Assembly (NCBI RefSeq): GCF_003634455.1
Contig: NZ_RBLC01000001.1
Span: 744,001 to 808,000 of the forward strand
Reading direction: 5' to 3'
DNA: 64,000 bases
Source: Flavobacterium endophyticum
GTDB taxonomy: Bacteria > Bacteroidota > Bacteroidia > Flavobacteriales > Flavobacteriaceae
Shown here: positions 9,291 through 17,770 of the stretch, in pieces
Position numbering within the stretch: position 1 is the first letter of the stretch
Layout of the letters: every line of letters starts with the position of its first letter
Made by a program: the position numbers and the translations under genes
Notes under the pieces: model-generated
Seen by the model: only the letters and a program-made list of their open reading frames with translations
Told to the model about the DNA's origin: nothing
The model's database searches: none

Positions 9291-10577
9291 TTAGAACTGT
9301 TTTGTTACTTTATCTACAGCCTTTATAGTAAAATCTAAGTCTTCGTAAGTCAAAGCATCGGTTATGAACCACGTTTCATAAGCAGAAGGAGCAATATAAA
9401 TACCTTCTTGCAGCAATCCGTGGAAGAATTTCTTGAAATATTCATTATCGCCTTTTGAAGCCGATTGCAAATCGGTTACTGGGCTTTCGTCAAAATGAAC
9501 CGAAATCATCGAGCCTACCCTATTGATGGTAAACTTGATGTTATTTGCCGTCAATTTTTCTCGTATTCCTTTTTCAAGATAAGCCGTCTTTTCTTCCAAA
9601 CGCTGGAAAACTCCAGCATCTGTGTGTAAAGCTTTCAACATTTCCAGACCTGCCGCCATCGCCAGAGGATTCCCAGATAATGTTCCTGCTTGATACACAG
9701 GCCCAAGCGGCGCCAGATAATTCATGATTTCGTTTCTTGCCGCAAAAGCTCCAACCGGGAGTCCGCCGCCAATTACCTTTCCAAAAGTTACGATATCTGC
9801 TTTAACACCAAACAATTCTTGCGCTCCTCCTTTTGCCAAGCGAAATCCGGTCATTACTTCATCAAAGATAAGCAATGTGCCGTTTTTATCGCAAAGTTCT
9901 CGTAAAGCCTGCAAAAACCCTTTTTGAGGAGGAATACAGCCCATGTTTCCAGCTACTGGCTCTATGATGATAGCCGCAATTTCATTTGGATTAGCCGCAA
10001 ACAATTCGGCTACATTCTCAAGATCATTGTATTTCGCTAACAACGTATCTTTTGCCGTGCCTTGGGTCACGCCTGGACTGTTCGGCGCTCCGAAAGTAAT
10101 TGCTCCGCTTCCAGCTTGTATCAAAAACGAATCCGAATGTCCGTGATAGCAGCCTGCAAATTTGATAATCTTATCTCTTTTGGTATAGCCTCTTGCCAAG
10201 CGGATCGCACTCATGCAAGCTTCTGTCCCTGAATTTACAAAACGAATCTTGTCGATATTAGGCACCATCGAAACGGCCAATTCTGCAATTTCTGTTTCTA
10301 AAGCTGTCGGCATCCCGAAAGAAGTCCCGAGCTTGGCCCTTTCGATTACGGCATTCACAACCGGATCAAAAGCATGGCCCAAAATCATCGGTCCCCAAGA
10401 GTTGATGTAATCGATGAGCTTGTTTCCGTCTTCGTCGAACAGATACGCCCCTTTAGCAGATTTGACAAAAATCGGCGTACCGCCAACGGCTTTAAACGCA
10501 CGGACTGGAGAATTGACTCCGCCAGGAATTACTTTTTCAGCTTCAGCAAAAAGCTGGCTGCTTCTTTGGTATAGCAT
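9291..10577 (-). CDS. hemL: Glutamate-1-semialdehyde 2,1-aminomutase
   Basis: A 428-residue PLP enzyme of tetrapyrrole synthesis that isomerises glutamate-1-semialdehyde to 5-aminolevulinate (C5 pathway). Family signatures are [20 protein letters not shown] at the N-terminus, the substrate-gating [15 protein letters not shown], the cofactor Asp239 in [12 protein letters not shown] and the PLP lysine K267 in [14 protein letters not shown]. Length is standard. It is the last gene of a minus-strand run that begins at 12757 and is 48 bp downstream of a glucosaminidase gene; a weak hairpin sits in that gap. Confidence 0.97.
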   Translation of the reverse strand: MLYQRSSQLFAEAEKVIPGGVNSPVRAFKAVGGTPIFVKSAKGAYLFDEDGNKLIDYINSWGPMILGHAFDPVVNAVIERAKLGTSFGMPTALETEIAELAVSMVPNIDKIRFVNSGTEACMSAIRLARGYTKRDKIIKFAGCYHGHSDSFLIQAGSGAITFGAPNSPGVTQGTAKDTLLAKYNDLENVAELFAANPNEIAAIIIEPVAGNMGCIPPQKGFLQALRELCDKNGTLLIFDEVMTGFRLAKGGAQELFGVKADIVTFGKVIGGGLPVGAFAARNEIMNYLAPLGPVYQAGTLSGNPLAMAAGLEMLKALHTDAGVFQRLEEKTAYLEKGIREKLTANNIKFTINRVGSMISVHFDESPVTDLQSASKGDNEYFKKFFHGLLQEGIYIAPSAYETWFITDALTYEDLDFTIKAVDKVTKQF

Positions 10578-10592
10578 ATTTTTCTATGAAAG

Positions 10593-10622
10593 AACTCGGA
10601 AAGGATTTAAAAACTCCGAGTT
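10593..10622 (-). terminator. Weak hairpin between glucosaminidase gene and hemL
   Basis: AACTCGGA and TCCGAGTT form an 8-bp stem with a 14-base loop. On the minus strand it is followed by CTTTC rather than a T-run, so it is at best a partial terminator or an RNA-processing structure. Confidence 0.35.
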
Positions 10623-10625
10623 GAA

Positions 10626-11507
10626 TTATTTTACTTTTATGAATTGTCCGATCGAAATAGCATTATCCGAAAGATTGTTCAATCTTTTCAGATCATCGAC
10701 CGTAGTGTTGAATTTTTTAGAAATCGAATACAAAGTATCTCCCTTGGTTACTTCATAAAAACCTTCTGAATTATTCGGAATTGTTGTGTTTGAAGCTATC
10801 GGCTGGCTTTTTTGGATCGGCGTAAACGTGGTACCCAAAACTTCAGAATCGTATTGGTGCAGGTTATAGCGCTCGATATAGCTGATTAGTTTGTCTGGAT
10901 ATTTTGGATCGGTGGCATATCCTGCTGCTTTCAGTCCTTTTGCCCACGCTTCATAATCGCCTTTCTCTAATTTGAAAAGACTTGCGTAACGGCTACGTCC
11001 AGTCAAAAATTCAGCATGGTCTTTATAGGATTCTGCTGGGTCATTGTATTTCCTGAAACATTCTTGGTCCGAATCATCATCATGACGCACGCTTTCTCCT
11101 GTCCAGCCCGTATGGCATTTAATTCCAAAGTGGTTGTTTGCCGTTTTGCTTAAGGTTCCTGAGCCAGCACCCGATTCCAAGATACCTTGCGCTAAAATAA
11201 TACTCGCAGGAATTCCGTACTGTCTCATGTTGCTTTTTGCGATTTCCTTGTATTGGGAAACATAATTGTTTATCACTTCGCTATAAACGACTGTTCGTGA
11301 AGTAGATTCGATGACTTCAGTAGAGCGATTGTTAGAAGCAGAACTCGATTTTGTAGTTGCCACTGGCTTTCCAGTGTGAGATTTCCTAGTAACCACTTCC
11401 CTTTTCGGCTTATAAGCCGTTTTTTTAGTCGTTGCTACTTTTGACTTTGAAGAACCGCAGCTTGCCAGTGTTACGATTGCCAATAGAAATAAGATTTTTT
11501 TAAACAT
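10626..11507 (-). CDS. Glucosaminidase-domain lipoprotein with C-terminal LysM
   Basis: A 293-residue peptidoglycan hydrolase. The lipobox is LASC with Cys17. A basic Ser/Thr-rich linker (20-75) leads to a glucosaminidase (GH73-like) domain (about 85-235) with the probable catalytic Glu111 in QGILESGAGSG and the typical NNHFGIKC segment. A single LysM peptidoglycan-binding domain closes the protein (about 250-293, YEVTKGDTLYSISKKF). It cleaves the glycan backbone of peptidoglycan in the periplasm. The start codon lies inside the 3' end of the upstream deaminase gene (8-bp overlap), so the two are translationally coupled. Confidence 0.92.
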   Translation of the reverse strand: MFKKILFLLAIVTLASCGSSKSKVATTKKTAYKPKREVVTRKSHTGKPVATTKSSSASNNRSTEVIESTSRTVVYSEVINNYVSQYKEIAKSNMRQYGIPASIILAQGILESGAGSGTLSKTANNHFGIKCHTGWTGESVRHDDDSDQECFRKYNDPAESYKDHAEFLTGRSRYASLFKLEKGDYEAWAKGLKAAGYATDPKYPDKLISYIERYNLHQYDSEVLGTTFTPIQKSQPIASNTTIPNNSEGFYEVTKGDTLYSISKKFNTTVDDLKRLNNLSDNAISIGQFIKVK

Positions 11508-12402
11508 TGATTTTTATTTTGGGTAATTGTTTCTTCTCTAATACCTTGTTCATCCCCTCGATTCCTTGCAATCCGCCTGTATGGATAATTAAGATTTTTG
11601 AATTCGCCGGAAAATAATCTTTCTCAATCTTATCCAAAATTCCGAAGGTCAGTTTACTAGTATAAACGGGGTCTAGCGGAATATTATTATTTTGATTGAA
11701 ATTATTTATAAAATCGATCAGTTCTGCATTCACCTTTCCGTAACCGCCGAAATGATATTCCGTAACCAGCTCCCAATTTTCATTTGTGGCAAATTTACGA
11801 ATTTCTTCTTTTAGGAAATCCCCTTTTAACGCTGGAAAACCTAAAACCTTTTGGTGCGGCAAGGCCGAATTACTAATTCCCGAAATCGTCCCTCCTGTTC
11901 CAACAGCGCAGCAGATATAGTCAAATTGCGAATCTTCCTCTGTCACTATTTCTTCACAACCTTTTACTGCTAACGCATTTGTGCCTCCTTCTGGAATCAG
12001 ATAAAAATCGCCAAACTTATGTCTCAATTTTTCGATGAATTCAGGATTTTCCTTGTCCGAATACTGCGTTCGCGAAACAAACTCAAATTCCATACCGTTT
12101 TCCTGGGCAAATTTTAAGGTCGGATTTTCCACAATCTTATCCCTTAATTCGTCTCCTCGGATAATTCCTATCGTTTTAAAACCATTCTCCTTTCCTGCAA
12201 AAGCAACAGCAGCGATATGATTCGAAAAAGCACCGCCGAAAGTCAATAAAGCAGCATGACCTTCTTCTTTTGCTTTTAGCAGATTGTATTTTAGCTTCCT
12301 GAATTTATTTCCCGAAACAAAAGGATGAATAAGGTCTTCTCGGCGAATTGCGACCGAAATTCCATTTTTTGTTATGGGCAGATAGTGTGTTGGGATTTTC
12401 AA
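11500..12402 (-). CDS. 1-aminocyclopropane-1-carboxylate deaminase / D-cysteine desulfhydrase family PLP enzyme
   Basis: A 300-residue fold-type II PLP protein. The PLP lysine is probably K33 in SGNKFRKLKYN. A phosphate-binding Gly-rich loop (GTGGTISG) and LIIHTGGLQG near the C-terminus fit the ACC deaminase / D-cysteine desulfhydrase family. In bacteria without an ethylene-related lifestyle such proteins usually act on D-cysteine or related D-amino acids; the sequence alone does not settle the substrate. It overlaps the following glucosaminidase gene by 8 bp and starts 13 bp after the small HExxH gene. Confidence 0.88.
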   Translation of the reverse strand: MKIPTHYLPITKNGISVAIRREDLIHPFVSGNKFRKLKYNLLKAKEEGHAALLTFGGAFSNHIAAVAFAGKENGFKTIGIIRGDELRDKIVENPTLKFAQENGMEFEFVSRTQYSDKENPEFIEKLRHKFGDFYLIPEGGTNALAVKGCEEIVTEEDSQFDYICCAVGTGGTISGISNSALPHQKVLGFPALKGDFLKEEIRKFATNENWELVTEYHFGGYGKVNAELIDFINNFNQNNNIPLDPVYTSKLTFGILDKIEKDYFPANSKILIIHTGGLQGIEGMNKVLEKKQLPKIKINV

Positions 12403-12415
12403 AATTGTTATTTGC

Positions 12416-12757
12416 TTAAATCGGTTTTGCTTTTAGATATTTAAAGGAACTCCAGAATTTTCGCGACGGCAGATACTCTAAATTTCTTTCGTTGCCATAC
12501 GCTTCTCTTTCAAAACTGATATTCCTGTAAGCTTCATTTTTGTTTTTATACTGCATCAACCTGACCAAGTACTCCAAAAAATACCACACAAAAAACGGAA
12601 CAATCAAGAGTTCCAACTGCTGGCGGATGTGGATACTTTCATGATTTACCAATACTTTATTTTCCTTGTCAAAAAGATTTTTGAGAATCACAAAAGGAAA
12701 CACCGTCAGGCCTCGATATCCTTTAGGAATTAAATATTTGGAAACGATTAGAAACAT
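12416..12757 (-). CDS. Small membrane protein with HExxH metallopeptidase-like motif
   Basis: A 113-residue protein of no family that I can name with certainty. The motif VNHESIHIRQQLE (about residues 38-50) has the HExxH zinc-peptidase pattern. A hydrophobic segment follows (LLIVPFFVWYFLEYLV, about 50-66). Near the C-terminus a second cluster of acidic residues (SFEREAYGNERN) could give the third zinc ligand, as in the N-terminal part of BlaR1/M56 peptidases. It is the first gene of the minus-strand run to hemL, 13 bp before the PLP deaminase, and diverges from the DUF5522 gene with only 28 bp between start codons. Confidence 0.75.
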   Translation of the reverse strand: MFLIVSKYLIPKGYRGLTVFPFVILKNLFDKENKVLVNHESIHIRQQLELLIVPFFVWYFLEYLVRLMQYKNKNEAYRNISFEREAYGNERNLEYLPSRKFWSSFKYLKAKPI

Positions 12758-12772
12758 TCATTATAAAGTTTA

Positions 12773-12780
12773 TAAATTTG
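12773..12780 (+). promoter_or_regulatory. -7 promoter box of the DUF5522 gene
   Basis: TAAATTTG is an exact TAnnTTTG box that ends five bases before the ATG at 12786, implying a leaderless or nearly leaderless mRNA. No -33 TTTG is seen at the usual distance. Confidence 0.55.
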
Positions 12781-12785
12781 TATTT

Positions 12786-12965
12786 ATGAATGAGCAAAAT
12801 AATGAAAATAAATTAAAAGAAGGCGAAGATTTTTATTATACACCCGAAGGTTACAAGTGCTTTACTGAAAAATTTCACCTAAAACGCGGCTACTGCTGCA
12901 AAAGCGGCTGCCGCCATTGTCCGTATGGCTTCGACAAAAAGACGGGCACAAACAAAAAACCTTGA
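12786..12965 (+). CDS. DUF5522 Cys-rich small protein
   Basis: A 59-residue protein starting at the ATG at 12786; an upstream extension of the frame runs through the promoter and into the divergent gene, so it was not used. The C-terminal half carries four cysteines in YCCKSGCRHCPYG, after a TEKFHLKRG segment, the pattern of DUF5522 proteins of Bacteroidota. The Cys pattern suggests metal (zinc or iron-sulfur) binding, but the role is unknown. It stands alone, upstream of hutU. Confidence 0.88.
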   Translation: MNEQNNENKLKEGEDFYYTPEGYKCFTEKFHLKRGYCCKSGCRHCPYGFDKKTGTNKKP

Positions 12966-12988
12966 CGTTTAATTTAATTATATAAAAC

Positions 12989-12996
12989 TAAATTTG
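12989..12996 (+). promoter_or_regulatory. hutU -7 promoter box
   Basis: TAAATTTG, an exact TAnnTTTG match, 63 bp before the hutU start. TTG at 12962-12964 is 24 bp upstream, slightly beyond the usual spacing. Confidence 0.5.
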
Positions 12997-13059
12997 CTGA
13001 GCCTTCAAAAATAAAACCTTTGAAAATCAGCAACTAAAAAACCTAGCAACTACAAAAAA

Positions 13060-15042
13060 ATGACTTTCCAAGAACAAATACAGCAAGGAATTCCTTCCGT
13101 TTTGCCACAGCCGAAACCTTACGAAACCACTATCAACCATGCTCCAAAGCGAAAAGAAATTCTTTCTGCCGAAGAAAAAAAACTAGCCGTCCGTAATGCC
13201 TTGCGTTATTTTGACGCTAAAGACCATGCGGTTTTGGCAAAAGAGTTTTTAGAAGAATTGGATACGTACGGCAGAATCTACATGTACCGCCTTCGTCCGG
13301 AGTATAAGATGTATGCCCGTCCGATTTCAGAATATCCTGGAAAATCAGAACAAGCAAAAGCCATCATGCTGATGATCCAAAACAACTTGGATTATGCCGT
13401 AGCACAGCATCCGCACGAATTGATTACCTATGGTGGAAACGGTGCTGTTTTTCAAAACTGGGCACAATACCTGCTGACCATGAAATACCTTTCGGAAATG
13501 ACTGAAGAACAAACGTTGGTCATGTATTCCGGACACCCTATGGGATTATTCCCTTCGCACAAAGAAGCACCAAGAGTTGTCGTTACCAACGGAATGGTCA
13601 TTCCAAACTATTCTAAGCCTGACGATTGGGAAAAATTCAATGCCCTAGGCGTTTCACAATACGGACAAATGACAGCAGGCAGCTATATGTACATCGGACC
13701 GCAAGGAATTGTCCACGGAACCACGATTACCGTCCTAAACGGATTTCGAAAAATAAAAAAATCCCCAAGCGGCAGCTTATTTGTCACTTCTGGATTAGGA
13801 GGAATGTCTGGAGCACAGCCAAAAGCCGGAAACATTGCCGGATGCGTTACCGTTTGCGCCGAAGTCAATCCTAAAATCACCCACATACGCCATTCGCAAG
13901 GTTGGATCAACGAAATTATCGAAAATATAAAAGAACTTGTTCCAAGAGTCAAAAAAGCATTAGAAAACAAAGAAATCGTTTCTATTGCTTATTTAGGAAA
14001 CATAGTAGATGTTTGGGAGCGCTTTGACCAAGAAAACCTGCATATCGATTTAGGTTCCGACCAAACATCATTACACAATCCTTGGGCCGGAGGCTATTAT
14101 CCGATGGGCTACTCTTTTGAAGAATCTAACGAATTGATGGCCAACGATCCTGAAAAATTCAAGACCGAAGTACAGAAAACATTGCGCCGTCACGCAGCAG
14201 CTATTAACAAACACACCGCAAAAGGAACTTATTTCTTCGATTACGGAAATGCCTTTTTATTAGAAGCTTCCCGTGCCGGAGCAGACGTGATGGCCGAAAA
14301 TAATATCGATTTCAAATACCCGAGCTACGTACAAGATATCATGGGACCTATGTGTTTTGACTACGGATTCGGCCCTTTCCGTTGGGTTTGTGCTTCCGGA
14401 AAACCCGAAGACTTAGCTAAGACAGACGAAATTGCCTCAAAAGTCCTAGAAGAAATGTCGAAAACAGCGCCGATCGAAATCCAGCAACAGATGCAAGACA
14501 ACATCCAATGGATTAAAGGCGCACAAGAAAACAAACTAGTCGTAGGCTCACAAGCAAGAATTCTCTATGCCGATGCTGAAGGAAGAACCAAGATTGCAGA
14601 AGCCTTCAACCAAGCCATTGCCAGAGGCGAAATTGGATACGTCGTTTTAGGCCGTGACCACCATGATGTTTCTGGCACGGATTCTCCTTACCGAGAAACC
14701 TCAAACATCTATGACGGCTCTAAATTCACGGCAGACATGGCCATCCATAATGTTATTGGCGACAGCTTTAGAGGCGCTACCTGGGTTTCGATTCACAATG
14801 GCGGCGGCGTGGGCTGGGGCGAGGTTATAAACGGTGGTTTTGGTATGGTTCTTGATGGCTCTAAAGAAGCTTCAAGACGCTTGGAATCAATGCTTTTCTG
14901 GGATGTAAACAATGGTATTTCCAGAAGAAGCTGGGCCAGAAACGACGGAGCTATATTTGCTATAAAAAGAGCCATGGAAGCGCAACCTTTATTAAAAGTT
15001 ACCATCCCTAATAAAGTTGATGATGCGCTTTTAGACTTTTAA
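13060..15042 (+). CDS. hutU: Urocanate hydratase (urocanase)
   Basis: A 660-residue urocanase, second enzyme of histidine degradation, converting urocanate to 4-imidazolone-5-propionate with tightly bound NAD+ acting as electrophile. Signatures include ELITYGGNGAVFQNWAQY, YSGHPMGLFPS, the NAD-binding GGMSGAQPKAGNIAGC, and RDHHDVSGTDSPYRET. The length is that of the long form common in Bacteroidota and some Gram-negatives (usual short form is about 555). No hutH, hutI or hutG lies in the window, so the pathway is split in this genome. A 55-residue membrane protein gene follows after 18 bp. Confidence 0.96.
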   Translation: MTFQEQIQQGIPSVLPQPKPYETTINHAPKRKEILSAEEKKLAVRNALRYFDAKDHAVLAKEFLEELDTYGRIYMYRLRPEYKMYARPISEYPGKSEQAKAIMLMIQNNLDYAVAQHPHELITYGGNGAVFQNWAQYLLTMKYLSEMTEEQTLVMYSGHPMGLFPSHKEAPRVVVTNGMVIPNYSKPDDWEKFNALGVSQYGQMTAGSYMYIGPQGIVHGTTITVLNGFRKIKKSPSGSLFVTSGLGGMSGAQPKAGNIAGCVTVCAEVNPKITHIRHSQGWINEIIENIKELVPRVKKALENKEIVSIAYLGNIVDVWERFDQENLHIDLGSDQTSLHNPWAGGYYPMGYSFEESNELMANDPEKFKTEVQKTLRRHAAAINKHTAKGTYFFDYGNAFLLEASRAGADVMAENNIDFKYPSYVQDIMGPMCFDYGFGPFRWVCASGKPEDLAKTDEIASKVLEEMSKTAPIEIQQQMQDNIQWIKGAQENKLVVGSQARILYADAEGRTKIAEAFNQAIARGEIGYVVLGRDHHDVSGTDSPYRETSNIYDGSKFTADMAIHNVIGDSFRGATWVSIHNGGGVGWGEVINGGFGMVLDGSKEASRRLESMLFWDVNNGISRRSWARNDGAIFAIKRAMEAQPLLKVTIPNKVDDALLDF

Positions 15043-15060
15043 TATTTTCATCAAGCAATT

Positions 15061-15228
15061 ATGAAGAAGCTGAATAGTATTTCATTAATGTTTATGAGCC
15101 TCGGATTTTTTATTCTAGGTCTGCTTTTTGAAAATATACGATTAAAAATTGTAGTCTTATCGGCTGCCGCAATCCTAAGTATTGTTGCCGCCATAAGAAG
15201 CTTTCAAGAAAAGAAAAAGAACAAATAA
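15061..15228 (+). CDS. 55-residue membrane protein
   Basis: A short frame starting MKKLNSISLMFMSLG and ending KKKNK. Two hydrophobic stretches (about residues 7-22 and 29-45) and a positively charged tail predict a two-pass inner-membrane protein with cytoplasmic ends. It begins 18 bp after hutU and could be cotranscribed, but nothing in it suggests a role in histidine breakdown. I do not recognise the family. Confidence 0.6.
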   Translation: MKKLNSISLMFMSLGFFILGLLFENIRLKIVVLSAAAILSIVAAIRSFQEKKKNK

Positions 15229-15264
15229 CACATTCATCAACACTAGGTATTAAAATAAACTGCT

Positions 15265-15801
15265 ATGAAAACTATTAAATTATTACCCCTGCTTTTTCTA
15301 TTTGCTGTCGCCTCCTGCTCCTCTGTTAGAGTTGCTACTGATTTTGACAAAAACGTCGATTTTACAAAATACAAATCATTTGCCTTTTTCAAATCCGGAG
15401 TCGATAAAGTAGAAATTTCTGATCTGGACAAAAGAAGAATCCTAAATGCTATTGATGCAGAATTGACCGCAAAAGGCTTTACAAAAAGCGAAAGTCCAGA
15501 TCTATTGGTAAACATTTTTACCAAATCGCGCGAACAAGTCGATATCAACCAATTTAACGCCGGATGGGGTTACGGTTGGGGATGGGGATGGAGCCCTTGG
15601 ATGTGGGGCGGACGAAGCACTACTGTTTCAACTTCTACAGAAGGAACACTATACATCGATTTGATCGATGCTAGAAAAAAAGAACTCATCTGGCAAGGTG
15701 AAGGTGTCGGCGTGCTGACACAGAACATGAACAAAAAAGACGAGCGTATCCAAGAATTCGTCAAAAAAATCTTGGCAAAATACCCGCCTGAAAAAAAATA
15801 A
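15265..15801 (+). CDS. DUF4136 lipoprotein with Trp/Gly-rich insert
   Basis: A 178-residue lipoprotein (lipobox VASC, Cys18). The DUF4136 pattern is clear: DFDKNVDFTKYKSFAFF near the N-terminus, DLDKRRILNAIDAELTAKGF, and a C-terminal beta segment LYIDLIDARKKELIWQGEG. Between them, residues 99-116 form a striking Gly/Trp-rich stretch (GWGYGWGWGWSPWMWGG). DUF4136 proteins are envelope lipoproteins of unknown role. A rho-independent terminator follows. Confidence 0.9.
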   Translation: MKTIKLLPLLFLFAVASCSSVRVATDFDKNVDFTKYKSFAFFKSGVDKVEISDLDKRRILNAIDAELTAKGFTKSESPDLLVNIFTKSREQVDINQFNAGWGYGWGWGWSPWMWGGRSTTVSTSTEGTLYIDLIDARKKELIWQGEGVGVLTQNMNKKDERIQEFVKKILAKYPPEKK

Positions 15802-15829
15802 GCTAGAAATAACACAAAACCAAATCAAG

Positions 15830-15854
15830 ACCGCAATCCTGTTGCGGTTTTTTT
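15830..15854 (+). terminator. Rho-independent terminator after DUF4136 gene
   Basis: ACCGCAA and TTGCGGT pair around TCCTG and run into a T-run, 28 bp after the stop. Confidence 0.88.
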
Positions 15855-15951
15855 ATGCCGATAACAAGACCGAGAAGCATTTTTTATGTTTTTTTAAGAC
15901 TTATTTCTGCTAAAGATTTGTAATTTTACCAAAACTACAACGTTTGAAAAT

Positions 15952-17709
15952 ATGAATGCAGCATTTGAAAGCAACCCTTTGATTGATAGACTTCCTGAAC
16001 ATTTAAAGCAATTTATTAAACCACAGGATTATGCAGACTATACGCCTATAAACCAAGCGGTTTGGCGCTATGTGATGCGCAAAAATGTAGATTACCTTTC
16101 AAAAGTAGCACACCATTCGTATCTCGACGGACTGAAAAAAACAGGCCTAGAGATTGAAAATATCCCTAACATGTACGGAATGAACCGCATCCTAAAAGAA
16201 ATAGGATGGGCTGCCGTTGCAGTCGACGGATTTATTCCCCCGAATGCTTTTATGGAGTTCCAAGCCTATAATGTCTTGGTAATCGCTTCAGACATCCGAC
16301 AGTTAGAACACATCGAATATACTCCCGCTCCAGACATTATCCACGAAGGAGCCGGCCACGCCCCTATTATTGCCAATCCGGAATATGCTGAATATTTAAG
16401 ACGTTTTGGTGAAATCGGCTGCAAGGCGATTTCCTCTTCTAGAGATTATGAAATGTATGAAGCCATTCGTCTCCTTTCTATCTTGAAAGAAGCCGAAGGA
16501 ACACCTCAAAATGAAATCGACGCTATCGAGAAAAAAGTAGACGACCTGCAAAATGACATGGGCGAATTATCCGAAATGGCTCTTATCCGAAACTTGCATT
16601 GGTGGACTGTGGAATATGGCCTGATTGGCGATATTGACAATCCTAAAATCTACGGTGCCGGATTGCTTTCTTCTATCGGAGAAAGTGCTTGGTGCATGAC
16701 CGATAACGTAAAGAAAATACCTTACGATATCAATGCAGCTTACCAAAGTTTCGACATTACGAAACCGCAGCCGCAACTATTCGTCACCCCTGATTTTGCA
16801 CAATTAAGTTTGGTCTTGGAAGAATTTGCCAATAAAATGGCACTCCGAACCGGAGGTCTTTCAGGCGTCCAAAAACTCATCCAGTCAAAAGCATTGGGCA
16901 CGATCGAATTGAGCACGGGAATTCAGATTTCTGGTGTTTTTACGAATGTAATCGAAAGCGACGGCAAGCCTGTCTATGTACAAACTACGGGAAAAACTGC
17001 GCTATCTTACAGAGAAAAAGAATTAGTAGGCCATTCGACATCGTATCATACTGAAGGTTTCGGCAGTCCTATAGGAAAACTGAAAGGAATCAACCTGGCG
17101 ATAGAAGACATGAGTCCTAGAGACCTGCAGGCTTACGGCATTTACGAAGGCGAGCGCGTTTCGTTAGAATTCCAAGGCGATATTACCGTTACAGGAGAAA
17201 TTATTACCGGAACCCGAAACATTCAAGGAAAAATCATCCTGATCAGCTTTAAAAACTGTACAGTAACCCACAATGATACCGTATTGTTCCAGCCAGAATG
17301 GGGCATCTATGACATGGCAGTAGGCAAAAAAGTAATTTCTGCTTTTTCCGGCCCGGCCGATGTCAGAAGTTTTGACCTCATCAGCCATGTGCCTTCAAGC
17401 CATACCATAAAAGCTAAAAAAAGTACAGAAAGAGAAGAACTCGAAAGCCTCTACCTGAACATTCGAAACATACGCGAAGGAAAAACCTCCTTCATGACTA
17501 TCGAGAAAACATTTGAAACCCTAAAAGAAAACCACCCCAAAGACTGGCTTTTAGCTGTTGAAATTGCTGAACTTTTAGACAAAAATCACCAGACCGATTT
17601 CTTGCAGAAAGTCATCATCTATCTGGAAAAACAAAAACAAAACCGTCCAGAAGTAGCACACCTGATTTCAGGAGGACTCGAACTGATTTTTGAAAACGAA
17701 AGCGTTTAA
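15952..17709 (+). CDS. Aromatic amino acid hydroxylase, phenylalanine 4-monooxygenase type
   Basis: A 585-residue protein whose N-terminal half (about 1-310) is the catalytic domain of pterin-dependent aromatic amino acid hydroxylases. Iron ligands H131 and H136 are visible in IIHEGAGHAPII, with a Glu in SSSRDYEMYEAIRLL supplying the acidic side. Phenylalanine is oxidised to tyrosine with a tetrahydropterin cofactor. Bacterial single-domain enzymes are about 260-300 residues; the C-terminal 270 residues here are an extension of unknown function, typical of the long Bacteroidota form. Monocistronic: a terminator lies upstream and an inverted repeat follows the stop. Confidence 0.93.
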   Translation: MNAAFESNPLIDRLPEHLKQFIKPQDYADYTPINQAVWRYVMRKNVDYLSKVAHHSYLDGLKKTGLEIENIPNMYGMNRILKEIGWAAVAVDGFIPPNAFMEFQAYNVLVIASDIRQLEHIEYTPAPDIIHEGAGHAPIIANPEYAEYLRRFGEIGCKAISSSRDYEMYEAIRLLSILKEAEGTPQNEIDAIEKKVDDLQNDMGELSEMALIRNLHWWTVEYGLIGDIDNPKIYGAGLLSSIGESAWCMTDNVKKIPYDINAAYQSFDITKPQPQLFVTPDFAQLSLVLEEFANKMALRTGGLSGVQKLIQSKALGTIELSTGIQISGVFTNVIESDGKPVYVQTTGKTALSYREKELVGHSTSYHTEGFGSPIGKLKGINLAIEDMSPRDLQAYGIYEGERVSLEFQGDITVTGEIITGTRNIQGKIILISFKNCTVTHNDTVLFQPEWGIYDMAVGKKVISAFSGPADVRSFDLISHVPSSHTIKAKKSTEREELESLYLNIRNIREGKTSFMTIEKTFETLKENHPKDWLLAVEIAELLDKNHQTDFLQKVIIYLEKQKQNRPEVAHLISGGLELIFENESV

Positions 17710-17728
17710 AAAGAAATAACAAAAGAAC

Positions 17729-17770
17729 AAGAATCGATTGGCTAAAGCAACACTTTGTCAATCGATTCTT
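17729..17770. terminator. Bidirectional hairpin overlapping the end of the DUF4230 gene
   Basis: AAGAATCGATTG and CAATCGATTCTT form a perfect 12-bp inverted repeat with an 18-base loop. The right arm lies inside the last codons of the convergent DUF4230 gene. T-runs are poor on both strands, so efficiency is uncertain. Confidence 0.6.

Noticed and set aside
12666..12785. Longer DUF5522 frame starting at 12666
   Set aside because: It runs antisense into the divergent gene and through the -7 box; the ATG at 12786 matches the family length.
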